From positions 1 through 64,000 of the forward strand of contig NZ_FOFI01000003.1 of assembly GCF_900110605.1 (NCBI RefSeq): a stretch of 64,000 bases of DNA, written 5' to 3'. Every line of letters starts with the position of its first letter. The stretch's first letter is position 1. Below are positions 26,266 through 35,612 of this stretch, piece by piece. The DNA comes from Epilithonimonas lactis. Lineage in GTDB: Bacteria; Bacteroidota; Bacteroidia; Flavobacteriales; Weeksellaceae. The notes under the pieces were generated by a model, which was not told the DNA's origin, ran no database searches, and saw only the letters and a program-made list of their open reading frames with translations. The translations under genes were made by a program, and so were the position numbers.

Positions 26266-27891
26266 ATGAGTTCAGAACACCCAACATTCAAAGACATATT
26301 CAAAAGCGAAAACGAGATTCCAGAAGAATACAAAGTTCCCATCATCCACCAAAGGGAATATCTCCTGAACGGCGAACTGATACAGTGGGACGGCGAAGTA
26401 ACCGAGATCTATTCCCCGATCTGCATCCCGACAGAAAACGGACTGGAGAGGAAACAGCTCGGCAGCATCCCGAACATCAGTCCAGAAGATGCCATGAATG
26501 TTCTGGAAGCCTCCGTAAAAGCTTACGACAACGGACTTGGTGAATGGCCAACGATGTCGGTAGAAGGCAGGATCAAATGCATGCAGAAGTTCGTCTACCT
26601 CATGATCAAAGAGCGTGATCTTGTTATCAAACTACTAATGTGGGAAATTGGAAAAACACTTCCAGATTCTACCAAAGAATTTGACAGAACCGTAGATTAC
26701 ATCAACCAAACCATTGACGCTTTAAAAGATTTAGATAGAGAATCCTCCAGATTCCAACAAGCGGAAGGTACAATTGCGCAGATTAGAAGAGCGCCACTCG
26801 GCGTGGTCTTGAGCATGGGACCTTTCAACTATCCATTGAATGAGATCTTCACGACTTTGATCCCGGCTTTGATCATGGGAAATACGATCTTGTTCAAATT
26901 ACCAAAGCACGGCGTTCTTGCGCATTATCCATTACTGAAAGCCTTCCAAGAAGCATTTCCGGCAGGAACGGTGAACACACTTTATGGAAAAGGTGCAGAG
27001 ATCATCACACCGATCATGGAAAGTGGAAAAGTGAATGTTCTCGCCTTCATCGGATCAAGTAAAGTAGCAAACGGCTTGAAGAAACTTCATCCAAAAGTCA
27101 ACAGATTGAGAGCGATCCTCAGTCTTGATGCAAAAAACGCAGCCATTGTCACAAAACACGCCAACCTTGATATTGCTGTCAGCGAGATCATTCTAGGTTC
27201 ACTTTCCTTCAATGGACAACGATGTACGGCTTTGAAGTTGATCTTCGTTCAAAAAGATGTGGCGGAGGAATTCACTCAGAAACTAACGGCCGCTGTTTCC
27301 GCTTTGAAGCCAGGTCTGCCATGGGAAAAGGATGTGAAGATCACACCACTTCCGGAAGTGAACAAACCGCCTTATCTTGAAGAATGCATCCAAGATGCGG
27401 TATCAAAGGGTGCCAAAGTACTCAATGAAAACGGTGGTTACAGTGAAGCTTCTTTCGTCTTCCCAGCTGTGGTCTATCCTGTGAATGACCAAATGAAATT
27501 GTACCACGAAGAGCAATTTGGGCCTGTGATTCCTGTTGTGCCTTTTGATGATATTGATGAGCCAATCGATTATCAAGTGAATGCGAATCATGGGATGCAA
27601 GTGAGTATCTTCAGTGAAGATGCCATGGAAACTTCGAAACTGATCGATTCATTCGTCAATCTTGTGAGTCGCGTGAACATCAATTGCCAGGCGCAGCGAG
27701 GTCCAGACGTTTTCCCATTCACGGGAAGAAAAGATAGCGCGGAAGGAACACTTTCTGTTTTTGATGCGTTGAGGTCATTCTCCATCCGATCATTGGTTGC
27801 TGCGAAAATTACCGATGCAAACAAAGAACTTTTGAACTCTATTGTAAGAGACCACGATTCTAATTTCCTGAGTACGGATTATATTTTTTAA
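26266..27891 (+). CDS. GapN-like NADP-dependent glyceraldehyde-3-phosphate dehydrogenase (ALDH family)
   Basis: Aldehyde dehydrogenase of 541 residues, most like the non-phosphorylating GapN group. The catalytic Cys320 is in SFNGQRCTALK, and a cofactor-binding PFNYPLNEI / FIGSSKVA pattern is present. The usual ELGGKN motif with the general-base Glu is changed to LSLDAKN, which some GapN-like subfamilies show as LSLEAKN. So the base may differ or act from the Asp. It would oxidise glyceraldehyde-3-phosphate to 3-phosphoglycerate with NADPH gain, bypassing two glycolysis steps. The substrate is inferred from family likeness only. Confidence 0.85.
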   Translation: MSSEHPTFKDIFKSENEIPEEYKVPIIHQREYLLNGELIQWDGEVTEIYSPICIPTENGLERKQLGSIPNISPEDAMNVLEASVKAYDNGLGEWPTMSVEGRIKCMQKFVYLMIKERDLVIKLLMWEIGKTLPDSTKEFDRTVDYINQTIDALKDLDRESSRFQQAEGTIAQIRRAPLGVVLSMGPFNYPLNEIFTTLIPALIMGNTILFKLPKHGVLAHYPLLKAFQEAFPAGTVNTLYGKGAEIITPIMESGKVNVLAFIGSSKVANGLKKLHPKVNRLRAILSLDAKNAAIVTKHANLDIAVSEIILGSLSFNGQRCTALKLIFVQKDVAEEFTQKLTAAVSALKPGLPWEKDVKITPLPEVNKPPYLEECIQDAVSKGAKVLNENGGYSEASFVFPAVVYPVNDQMKLYHEEQFGPVIPVVPFDDIDEPIDYQVNANHGMQVSIFSEDAMETSKLIDSFVNLVSRVNINCQAQRGPDVFPFTGRKDSAEGTLSVFDALRSFSIRSLVAAKITDANKELLNSIVRDHDSNFLSTDYIF

Positions 27892-27906
27892 TCGGATCAA
27901 AATATA

Positions 27907-27936
27907 AAAAAGCCTTCTTCACTGAAGGTTTTTTTT
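27907..27936 (+). terminator. Terminator after the aldehyde dehydrogenase gene
   Basis: Hairpin AAGCCTTC / GAAGGTTT and a T run of eight. Confidence 0.8.
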
Positions 27937-27982
27937 GTGCATTGATTTTAAAAATATTAATTTTAGGAAAACAAACACCGGT

Positions 27983-28969
27983 ATGAAAATCTATTCTTTA
28001 CTCATTATATTTTTTATCAGTTTAAATCTGACAGCTCAAAATTTAATCCCATTCAACAACGGTGGAAAATATGGACTTTGCGACATCGAAGGCAAACTTT
28101 TACTGGAAGCAAAATATGATGAGACTCGATTTTTTTCTACAAAAACAAATGGCTACGCGGTCCAGCAAAATGGAAAATATGGTTTGATGGACAAAGATCT
28201 GAAACTGGTGATCCCATTCTTATCTATCAATCCCATTTCAGAGTCAAAAGATGGATATCTGGTTTACATTTCTGATAAGGAAGTACAATATTATTCCAAA
28301 AATTATCAACTGACGCAAAAGAAGACATTAGAAAACAGGACTGGAACTCTTGGTCCACTTGAGAGCGTTAAAGACGACGACTTTTCTGATTCTTATTCCA
28401 ATGAGAAAGTGTTGGCATTATTTAATAAAAAATATCCTGGTAAAGGTAAGATCAATGTGGTCTCCGCAAATAACACCTACTATGAACTATGCTCGAAAAC
28501 CGAAAGCGATTGCAAACCTTTGGGTGTTTTCCTGCCGAGGACCTCTGTATTTCTAATGAATAATGAAAAGGATGAATACAAAAACGTGACTTGGAATTCT
28601 ACCATCTCAAAATATATTATTTTAGTAAAAAATGGCTCCGAACAATACGTGATCGACCAGGATAAAAAAGTGATTTTCCCATCCAAAGAATATGATAGAC
28701 TGTACATTCAGAAAAATTATATCGGTTATAAAGCTAAAAACTCAATTTCGAAGAAAAGTGTCACTCACTATTATATTATCAGTTCTGGAACGACTATAGA
28801 AAACAAATTTTCTTCTTTCGACCCAGCTAAAACTTTAATGATCGACGGTAGAAAATTTGAGGTCTTTCGAGCCACAATCAATGATTACAAAAACCATCGT
28901 TCAGATCATGTTTATATTGGGGAAAATGGCAAATCCTATTTCAAGGTGGATTATGAGTTTGATAATTGA
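27983..28969 (+). CDS. WG-repeat-like exported protein
   Basis: Protein of 328 residues from ATG 27983, with signal peptide MKIYSLLIIFFISLNLTAQ. Two WG-type beta repeats follow near 22-65 (NNGGKYGLCDIEGKLLLEAK and NGKYGLMDKDLKLVIP). The rest is beta-rich and unassigned, with one Cys pair (YELCSKTESDC). WG-repeat proteins often sit on or outside the membrane; function is not known. An upstream ATG at 27935 lies at the edge of the preceding terminator and is unlikely. Confidence 0.7.
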   Translation: MKIYSLLIIFFISLNLTAQNLIPFNNGGKYGLCDIEGKLLLEAKYDETRFFSTKTNGYAVQQNGKYGLMDKDLKLVIPFLSINPISESKDGYLVYISDKEVQYYSKNYQLTQKKTLENRTGTLGPLESVKDDDFSDSYSNEKVLALFNKKYPGKGKINVVSANNTYYELCSKTESDCKPLGVFLPRTSVFLMNNEKDEYKNVTWNSTISKYIILVKNGSEQYVIDQDKKVIFPSKEYDRLYIQKNYIGYKAKNSISKKSVTHYYIISSGTTIENKFSSFDPAKTLMIDGRKFEVFRATINDYKNHRSDHVYIGENGKSYFKVDYEFDN

Positions 28970-29053
28970 TACCACTAACTGTCTTTACAAACGAAACATT
29001 TCTAAAAATTTCCTAAAATCCTACAATCAATTTCAGTATTGCTTTTTTTGCAG

Positions 29054-29061
29054 TATTTTTG
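29054..29061 (+). promoter_or_regulatory. Candidate -7 element for the LptF/G permease gene
   Basis: TATTTTTG (TAnnTTTG type) ends 17 bases before the TTG start. This supports the TTG as real start. Confidence 0.5.
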
Positions 29062-29078
29062 AGGTTTAAATTTCTGAA

Positions 29079-30533
29079 TTGAAAAAATTAGATCAATATA
29101 TTGTCAAAACCTTTTTTGGGCCGTTTCTCTTTATTTTCAGTGTGCTGTTTTTCATCTTCATTGTGAATATCATTTGGACGCAGATGTCGCAATTGACAGG
29201 AAAAGGACTGAGCTATGGTGAGATTCTGAAACTCCTATTCTACCTCGGAATGAGCGTTGTGAGTATGGTTTTACCGCTGACGATTCTGCTTTCCTCCATT
29301 ATGACATTTGGGGATTTTGGGGAACGTTATGAGCTTGCGGCGATGAAGGCTGCGGGAATTTCCCTTCTTCGAGTGATGATGCCATTGATGATCACGGTGG
29401 GTTTTCTTGCCGGCATATTGTTTCTATTTTCCAATAACATCATCCCAGATTTCCAGCGGAAGGCGAAAAATATGTTGTTCAACATCGTATCATCTAAGCC
29501 TGCCATCAACTTTACACCCGGTGTTTTCATCGATCAGATCTCGGGATATTCTGTGAAGTTTGATAAGATCTATGGCGAGAACGGCGAAAAGCTGGAAGGT
29601 GTATTTCTCCATAAAAATGCAAGTCCTTACGATGATCAGCAAACTATTATTGCCAAGAAGGGAAAATTTGCGCCTGCTGTGGACAGAAATTATCTAAAAC
29701 TAATTCTGTACGATGGCTATGTTTATGAGGATAAAATCTCTGGCAAACCTTTTGAAGAACGAAAAAAGCAGCCGAATCAGTCGGTGAAATTTGACAGTTT
29801 GGTGTATCACTTTGACATCAGTGAACTCATTGAAAAAGGAATTGAGCAGGAAAAGATCACAGACGATTACCGTTTCCAGACCTACATGGAAGTGAACACT
29901 ACGCTGGAGAAGAACAGAAAAACCAATGTCACCTCTGTGGGCGCGATGGTTTCTCCGGTAATCACGCAGACCAATAATTACGTGCAGTACATCGATAAGA
30001 TCAAGACCACGGAAAAAAACATCAAGGAACCGTACAAGATCGATACGCTGAAAAAAGACAAAAAGCTGGAAGTTCTATGGGGAGCCTACAACAAGATAGA
30101 AGCCCTAAAAGACTCCGCAGCTTCCAACGAGAACAGCATCAAAGATACCATCAAACAGCACAACAAGATCGTGATGTACCAGCAGAGGATCATCTCCTAC
30201 TCTTTCACGTGTCTTATTTTCTTCTTGATCGGCGCCAGTCTTGGATCCATCATCCGGAAAGGCGGAATGGGACTTCCGGTAATCATCGCGATTGTGATCT
30301 TCATCATCTTCTACGTTTTGAATCTTACTGTGGAAAATATGTCCTGGAAAGGCAAGATCAATCCTTACATTGCAGCATGGATCCCGAATATGGTCCTGTT
30401 CCCTTTCAGTGTTTGGATCACGTACAAAGCGTTAACAGATTCTCAGTTGTTTGACATCGAGAAGTACAAAGCACTCTTCAAACCGCTGATCGAGAAGTTC
30501 TCCAAACCGAAAGAACATCAACGATATCAATAA
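29079..30533 (+). CDS. LptF/LptG family permease (YjgP/YjgQ)
   Basis: Inner-membrane permease of 484 residues for lipopolysaccharide export. Helices lie near 15-35, 52-75, 97-120 in the N-terminal half and three more near 375-395, 408-425, 435-455 in the C-terminal half. A large periplasmic beta-jellyroll region lies between. The family-typical start MKKLDQYIVKTFFGPF is preserved only if translation begins at the TTG codon at 29079; the next ATG is 34 codons later, inside the first helix. It works with LptB and LptC, which are not in this window. Confidence 0.9.
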   Translation: MKKLDQYIVKTFFGPFLFIFSVLFFIFIVNIIWTQMSQLTGKGLSYGEILKLLFYLGMSVVSMVLPLTILLSSIMTFGDFGERYELAAMKAAGISLLRVMMPLMITVGFLAGILFLFSNNIIPDFQRKAKNMLFNIVSSKPAINFTPGVFIDQISGYSVKFDKIYGENGEKLEGVFLHKNASPYDDQQTIIAKKGKFAPAVDRNYLKLILYDGYVYEDKISGKPFEERKKQPNQSVKFDSLVYHFDISELIEKGIEQEKITDDYRFQTYMEVNTTLEKNRKTNVTSVGAMVSPVITQTNNYVQYIDKIKTTEKNIKEPYKIDTLKKDKKLEVLWGAYNKIEALKDSAASNENSIKDTIKQHNKIVMYQQRIISYSFTCLIFFLIGASLGSIIRKGGMGLPVIIAIVIFIIFYVLNLTVENMSWKGKINPYIAAWIPNMVLFPFSVWITYKALTDSQLFDIEKYKALFKPLIEKFSKPKEHQRYQ

Positions 30534-30541
30534 AACAAGAT

Positions 30542-30572
30542 CAAAAGCCGAATTATTTAGTTCGGTTTTTTT
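30542..30572. terminator. Bidirectional terminator between the permease and ClC genes
   Basis: AAAAGCCGAA / TTCGGTTTTTTT hairpin shared by two convergent genes. Confidence 0.85.
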
Positions 30573-32421
30573 ATGAATCAGAATAGCCCTTTAGTACCTG
30601 TCTGTAGCTCATCAGGATGGATGATTTAGAAATGAAACCAATAAATGTATTTTGATCATCCACGACTGGCAGATACCAGGTTCCTGTATCATCAAAGGTT
30701 TGAAGAATATCCACAGGTTGATTTTCTGGTCTAATGAGTGCTGGTGGCGTCTTCATAATTTTTGTGACTGGCAGATCAGCATTATTTTCTTGATTGAAAA
30801 AATAAGGTCTGATGTCATCGAGTGTCAGAATTCCCTTTAATTTCCCTTCATCATTCAAGACCGCAAAGAGGTTTTTGTTTCCATTCTTCACCAGCTCGAA
30901 GAGGTCATTGATGGAAGCCAATTCGTTGATCGTCTGTGCGTCTTTATCAATAAAATCTTCTGTGTGCAAAGAAAATAACAGATTCTTATCATGCTCATTG
31001 GTAAAGATCTTCCCTTGTTCGGCCATTGATTTTAATTCTGGAGAGATCGGCGAAAACCATTTGGCCATCAGGTATGAGATCACGGAGACGATCATCAATG
31101 GAATGAAAAGATCATAACCAAAACTGGATTCTGCAATCAAAAAGATAGCCGTCAATGGCGCGTACAATACGCCACTCATAGCACCTGCCATTCCCACCAA
31201 AACCAAATTGGTCACTGGCACCTCTTTGAAACCGATCTGCTGACAGATCACCGCAAACAAAAACCCAACAGAGCCACCAGCAAAGAGCGATGGTGCAAAG
31301 TTACCACCATTACCACCACTGAAAATGGTGAAAGAGGTGGCAAATGCTTTTAAAAGACAGACAAGAATGAGGAAAATGATAATCGTATATTCCCGAAGGT
31401 CAAAGTATTTGAAGAAACTATTTTCAATGATCACATTTGCATGTCCGTTGGTAAAGGCCTTCACTGTGTCATAACCTTCGCCGAATAATGGCGGAAACAA
31501 AACACACAGAAAAGACAAGACCGCACCACCAAGCATTGCTTTACGAAGTCTGCTTATCTGAAGTCTTTTGAGAAAATGCTCAACCTTCTGCGAAACAAGT
31601 AGAAAATATCGGGCATACAAACCTGTCACGATTCCCAAGATGAGATAGTATGGTACATTTTTATAGTTGAAGGCCTCTCTCGTGTAAAACCTGAAAAGCA
31701 CATCTTCCTGAAGCAAGATCCTGGATAAGAGACTTCCGCAAACCGCCGCTACGACCAATGGAATAAAATCTGTAAAAACAACGCCAGTGAGCAAGATCTC
31801 AAAAGCAAACATGATCCCGGCAATCGGTGCGTTGAAAGCCGATGCAATACCAGCCGTTGCACCAGCTGCCAAAAGCAATGTGCGTTCTTTATAATTAAGC
31901 CGATACGTTTGCGCAAAGTTGGAGCCTATTGCCGCACCAGTCACAGCAATTGGGCTTTCCAAACCAGCAGACCCTCCAAGACCGACGGTGATCGCACTTT
32001 GCACGATCTGAGAATAAGTTTTGACCGATGAAACAATACTCGAGTTTTTTGCGATCTCGTACAGGATAGCACCAATTCCTTTTCTGTCCTGTCCTTTGAA
32101 GATGGTAAGCACGATGCTGGTTGTCAACACGATTCCTAAAAATGGAAAGATGATATAGAACAAGACCTGATACTCAAAATGAACTTTGTTGGTGATGAAA
32201 AAGTGGATATTGTGAACAATTGTTTTCAGGATAACGCCCGCCAATCCTGCGGTACATCCTACCAGAATACCAGATAGCAAGAGGAATTGACTTCTGCTCA
32301 ATTTGTTATTTAGCCAATGGATGATCAACTCATAACTGCGTGCCTTCTCCAAACCATATTGCTGGAAATCCCTTTTGAACTTGAGAAAGCTGAGAAATCT
32401 TTTTTTGTTATAAATTTTCAC
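30571..32421 (-). CDS. ClC chloride channel/antiporter with CBS domains
   Basis: Membrane protein of 616 residues. The ClC core (about 45-455) shows GLGGSAGLESPIAVTGAAIG, which includes the gating Glu, and GGNGGNFAPSLFAGG with the GNFAP ion-pathway motif. A C-terminal CBS pair (about 475-610) would bind an adenine nucleotide and tune activity; the pair is suggested by TINELASINDLFELV and PPALIRPENQPVDILQTF. The gating Glu suggests a Cl-/H+ exchanger rather than a plain channel. It would act in acid or salt response in the inner membrane. Confidence 0.92.
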   Translation of the reverse strand: MKIYNKKRFLSFLKFKRDFQQYGLEKARSYELIIHWLNNKLSRSQFLLLSGILVGCTAGLAGVILKTIVHNIHFFITNKVHFEYQVLFYIIFPFLGIVLTTSIVLTIFKGQDRKGIGAILYEIAKNSSIVSSVKTYSQIVQSAITVGLGGSAGLESPIAVTGAAIGSNFAQTYRLNYKERTLLLAAGATAGIASAFNAPIAGIMFAFEILLTGVVFTDFIPLVVAAVCGSLLSRILLQEDVLFRFYTREAFNYKNVPYYLILGIVTGLYARYFLLVSQKVEHFLKRLQISRLRKAMLGGAVLSFLCVLFPPLFGEGYDTVKAFTNGHANVIIENSFFKYFDLREYTIIIFLILVCLLKAFATSFTIFSGGNGGNFAPSLFAGGSVGFLFAVICQQIGFKEVPVTNLVLVGMAGAMSGVLYAPLTAIFLIAESSFGYDLFIPLMIVSVISYLMAKWFSPISPELKSMAEQGKIFTNEHDKNLLFSLHTEDFIDKDAQTINELASINDLFELVKNGNKNLFAVLNDEGKLKGILTLDDIRPYFFNQENNADLPVTKIMKTPPALIRPENQPVDILQTFDDTGTWYLPVVDDQNTFIGFISKSSILMSYRQVLKGYSDS

Positions 32422-32628
32422 TTCTGGTATATTTCTTTTTAAGTAAAATGGTTACAAACACATTTCCTTTCACTAATGAATGTTCCACAAATATATCAAA
32501 AGCATATGGGAACAACGATGGTCTTTTAGAAATCCCTACCACAGACAAGCCTTTAATTATTTTATTGTACCTTACTGATGTTAATATTCGAAATCATCAT
32601 TAAAATAAAAATCTAAAAAATTGTAATT

Positions 32629-33399
32629 ATGAAAATAGGATTAATAGGATTTGGAAAGGCAGGAAAAGCAGTGGCCAACGTTATTCTTCAGCATCAGGAT
32701 TTCACCTTGGAATGGGTCCTGAAGAGTAATGACAAGCTGGATCACCTGTCTGCCAAAGATATTCTTGGCCTCTCGGCACCGGACCCGGCGCTGATCTTTT
32801 CTCAGCAGAGCAACGACATCGCGACACTCCTGACGGACCATCCTGTGGACCTCATCATCGATTTTTCTACAGAGGAGAGCATTCATCATTATGGTAAGAT
32901 TGCCACTCGAAAAAAGGTGAAGATCATCTCTGCCATTTCGCATTATGGGGAAGATGAGACCAAACTTCTCGAGGAACTCGCTGCCAATAATGTGGTCTTC
33001 TGGTCGCCCAACATCACTTTGGGCGTCAACTATTTGCTCTTTGCAGCGTCATTGCTCAAGAACATTGCGCCTGCTGTGGACATTGAGGTCATCGAGGAAC
33101 ACTTCAAAGCGAAGTCCGGCGTATCGGGAACAGCTGTGAAAATAGCAGAGGTTCTGGACATCGAGACCGAAAGTATCAACTCCGTGAGAGCGGGTGGCAT
33201 TGTTGGGAAGCACGAGGTCATCTTCGGATTCCCTTATCAGACCGTAAGACTGGTGCATGAATCGATCTCGCGGGAAGCCTTCGGAAGCGGCGCGCTTTTC
33301 GTAGCAGAAAATCTGAAAGACAAAAAGAACGGTCTTTACAACTTCGAAGACATTCTGAGGCCTTACTTCTTCAGTCAATCTCAAAATAGTTTATCTTGA
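32629..33399 (+). CDS. dapB: 4-hydroxy-tetrahydrodipicolinate reductase (divergent)
   Basis: Cytosolic reductase of 256 residues in diaminopimelate/lysine biosynthesis. It has the cofactor loop GFGKAGKAV (7-15), DFSTEES near 83-89 and SPNITLGVN near 125-133. The catalytic motif, normally EAHHRHKVDAPSGTA, reads EEHFKAKSGVSGTA. The first His and the catalytic Lys stay, but the second His is Phe and DAP becomes GV. The conserved SGTA follows. This is consistent with a working but diverged enzyme. Confidence 0.88.
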   Translation: MKIGLIGFGKAGKAVANVILQHQDFTLEWVLKSNDKLDHLSAKDILGLSAPDPALIFSQQSNDIATLLTDHPVDLIIDFSTEESIHHYGKIATRKKVKIISAISHYGEDETKLLEELAANNVVFWSPNITLGVNYLLFAASLLKNIAPAVDIEVIEEHFKAKSGVSGTAVKIAEVLDIETESINSVRAGGIVGKHEVIFGFPYQTVRLVHESISREAFGSGALFVAENLKDKKNGLYNFEDILRPYFFSQSQNSLS

Positions 33400-33435
33400 A
33401 GGAAACATTTATCAGTTTGATGTCGGCCATTAAAT

Positions 33436-33467
33436 AAAAAAGCCAGATTTAGCGGTCTGGCTTTTTT
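33436..33467 (+). terminator. Terminator after dapB
   Basis: AAAAGCCAGA / TCTGGCTTTTTT hairpin. Confidence 0.8.
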
Positions 33468-33530
33468 ATGTTTATGATTTTAAAGAAAACGCAATTAAAG
33501 CCTTATATTCGTACCCTAAAAACTGATGTT

Positions 33531-34076
33531 ATGAGAAAAATTATTGTTTCGATATGTGCGGTGGCTGTCCTCCAATCCTGTATCGTCACTACCGCTGCCA
33601 AAGCCGTGACAGGCGTTGCCAAATTGGGTTACAAAGTGGTAAAAGGCACTGTGAAAGGTGTAAGCTGGGCAGTGAGCAAAGCCAACGGAAAAATTGATAA
33701 GGACAGGATCGATGGGACCTGGAAGATCGTAGGCGTGTATCACGGTTCTTTTGAGCAGTTCAGCCAGGACCAGAATCCTGAGAGTTCCTTCAACAGTGAA
33801 TGTATCGAAGGCTACGACCAGATCATCTTCAACTCCAAACGTTCCAAGTACAAGCCTGTGCATTGCAACACGGAGAAAGAAAGTTGGGAAAAATATGATT
33901 TCGAATTTGGGAAAAACCCTTTGACCAAAGAGAAAGAAAACTACCTGGAGTTCAACTCCAGCAACTACATCACCATCATCGATATCAATAGCAAGACGAT
34001 GATGCTGGAAGGTAGCCTGATGCCGAAGCAAGCCTTCTCCGGTGGTAAACTCTATCTCCTGGAAAAGATAAAATAG
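33531..34076 (+). CDS. Lipoprotein of unknown function
   Basis: Lipoprotein of 181 residues from ATG 33531, signal MRKIIVSICAVAVLQSC (Cys at 17). A Gly/Ala/Val amphipathic segment follows (near 25-50), then a beta-rich lipocalin-like or small-calycin-like domain (IDGTWKIVGVYHG near 63-75 is typical of lipocalin starts). No pathway clue. The ATG at 33468 lies within a terminator and is rejected. Confidence 0.7.
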   Translation: MRKIIVSICAVAVLQSCIVTTAAKAVTGVAKLGYKVVKGTVKGVSWAVSKANGKIDKDRIDGTWKIVGVYHGSFEQFSQDQNPESSFNSECIEGYDQIIFNSKRSKYKPVHCNTEKESWEKYDFEFGKNPLTKEKENYLEFNSSNYITIIDINSKTMMLEGSLMPKQAFSGGKLYLLEKIK

Positions 34077-34082
34077 AACAAG

Positions 34083-34111
34083 AAAGCAACCTGATATGGG
34101 TTGCTTTTTTT
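34083..34111. terminator. Terminator between convergent genes
   Basis: AAAGCAACC TGATAT GGGTTGCTTTTTT hairpin after the lipoprotein gene. Confidence 0.8.
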
Positions 34112-34142
34112 ATTTTAAAATACCGAAACAGAAGTTCAGATA

Positions 34143-34502
34143 TTAATTAAGTTCGTAGTTGGAAATCACCATGCTCAAAATGAAATGCACAAGGTCCTGC
34201 TCAGCCGTCTTTTTGCTGATCAGTTTTTTCTTGTAATGTGCGGAGGAAAAAACGCCTATAAAATTTTTATACGCCGTAAAAGCCTCTCCTCTGATGTAGG
34301 TATTCAGATTGCCATCTTTCTTTTTAAGGATCTGATCATCCAAAGTTCTGACCTTGAAGAGGACCTCGCACAATTTTGATTTTTGACTCACCGGCGCAGA
34401 GTATCTCTCCACAATATTAACCTTAAATGAATTCAACAGAATCGTATTAAAAACAACATTAGACCCCTCTTCATGTACGTTGAGTTCAAGCGTATAGTTC
34501 AT
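34143..34502 (-). CDS. Hypothetical protein, 119 residues
   Basis: Soluble protein of 119 residues without signal or membrane segment. It begins MNYTLELNVHEEGSNVVFN and has a mixed alpha/beta pattern with many Lys. It is not recognised as a family. It is followed by a DUF6261 gene upstream on the same strand but separated by a terminator; no functional clue. Confidence 0.6.
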   Translation of the reverse strand: MNYTLELNVHEEGSNVVFNTILLNSFKVNIVERYSAPVSQKSKLCEVLFKVRTLDDQILKKKDGNLNTYIRGEAFTAYKNFIGVFSSAHYKKKLISKKTAEQDLVHFILSMVISNYELN

Positions 34503-34607
34503 TAATTTATTTTTTTTGCTAAAATAGAAAATAGAAAATAGATTTTTTACGATTCAGGTCATTATTTTTGATTTTTTTATGAGAAAATTTTGACGGTATC
34601 TATCAAA

Positions 34608-34637
34608 AATAAAACAACCTGATGGGGTTGTTTTATT
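34608..34637 (-). terminator. Terminator of the DUF6261 gene
   Basis: On the minus strand AAAACAACC / GGTTGTTTTA with T-rich tail right after the stop. Confidence 0.75.
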
Positions 34638-34643
34638 TAGTTT

Positions 34644-35354
34644 TTATTGTGGTACGTTCTCACCTTTGTTGACCAATGGTGGCAGGTTGGAATTCTTCGC
34701 CGCCTTCACCAGTTCGTTCACATCATTGTAAAAAAGTTTCCAGTCTGGGACGTCTTTCATGGCTGTCAGGAGTCCGAAGAAAGATTTCAGGGTTTTCTCC
34801 AGGTCGTTACGGATGGCAGAGGCACTCTTCTGCTGGCGAAGGTCAGCGTTGGCACCGGCCTGCTCTGCAAAGATCGCTTCGAAGGCCATTTGCCTGCCTT
34901 TCATATCGTCGAAAGCAGCGGTGAGAGACAAGGCTGTGAGCTTCTGCGCATTCTCCCGTTTATCCAATTCCTCGATCAGTTTTTTCATCTGGGCGGATTG
35001 CGAGGAGTAGCTCATGCGGTCGAGGTCCAGACCAAATTGTTTGAAGATCTGATAGAGGTCTTGTGCAGATTGATAGCCAGGCAACGTGGCCATTTTTCGG
35101 TAGCTGTTGAGGAAGGCCTTCAGTGCGGCGTAAGCCATGTCTCTTTCCCGATCAGCTTGGGCAACGTCATTTCCTTTTCCGCTGAATGTCATTTTGGTAT
35201 AGACAGCATCATACTCCGCATACTTCACCTTCAGTTCCTCCAGAAGTGGATGCGCATCGATCACAGGATAATTTCCTGAATCCGAAGTATTGATCGTTCT
35301 CTGCGCGAGCGTCGCCAAGTCTTTTGTGCTTAGCTTTCTTAATGTGATTTTCAT
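34644..35354 (-). CDS. DUF6261 family protein
   Basis: Protein of 236 residues with the family start MKITLRKLSTKDLATLAQ and the YPVIDAHPLLEELKVKYAEYD stretch split over 29-49. It is almost all alpha-helical by composition, without export signal. DUF6261 proteins occur widely in Bacteroidota; function unknown. It is divergent from the ATPase/TOPRIM gene, and its upstream region holds the 41-bp repeat array. The coding DNA is richer in G+C than the flanks. Confidence 0.82.
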   Translation of the reverse strand: MKITLRKLSTKDLATLAQRTINTSDSGNYPVIDAHPLLEELKVKYAEYDAVYTKMTFSGKGNDVAQADRERDMAYAALKAFLNSYRKMATLPGYQSAQDLYQIFKQFGLDLDRMSYSSQSAQMKKLIEELDKRENAQKLTALSLTAAFDDMKGRQMAFEAIFAEQAGANADLRQQKSASAIRNDLEKTLKSFFGLLTAMKDVPDWKLFYNDVNELVKAAKNSNLPPLVNKGENVPQ

Positions 35355-35430
35355 AAATCAAATGTGTTTTTGTTAATAATTTATTTAATGAATTTCGTTT
35401 TTAAATATATTATTTTTTTGATTTCTGGCA

Positions 35431-35612
35431 AAACAATCTGTTTAGACTAAAAACATTTTGTGTTTTAGTTTAAACAACCTGTTTAGAGAAAAAACAAGTT
35501 GAGGTTTTGTCTAAACAAGTTGTTTGAACAAAAAACATTTTGTGTTTTGGTTTAAACAAGTTGTTTGGAAAAAATGACAGTTGAGGTTTGGTTTAAACGG
35601 GGTGTTTGGGGG
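35431..35612. repeat. Tandem array of 41-bp repeats with 82-bp higher order
   Basis: Units begin with AAACAA at 35431, 35472, 35513, 35554 and (degenerate) 35595, spaced exactly 41 bp. Each start is a near-palindrome of the type AAACAAGTTGTTT. The second half of units 1 and 3 reads ACATTTTGTGTTTT, while units 2 and 4 read ACAAGTTGAGGTTTT or close. So the real repeat is a pair of 82 bp that was duplicated. It could be operators, iteron-like sites or a replication-slippage product. Confidence 0.85.

Noticed and set aside
34647-35279. Plus-strand frame of 210 codons
   Set aside because: Antisense to the DUF6261 gene, which has family motifs and a terminator.
35431-35612. Possible CRISPR array
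   Set aside because: Units are contiguous 41-bp repeats without unique spacers and diverge between units; no cas genes are near.
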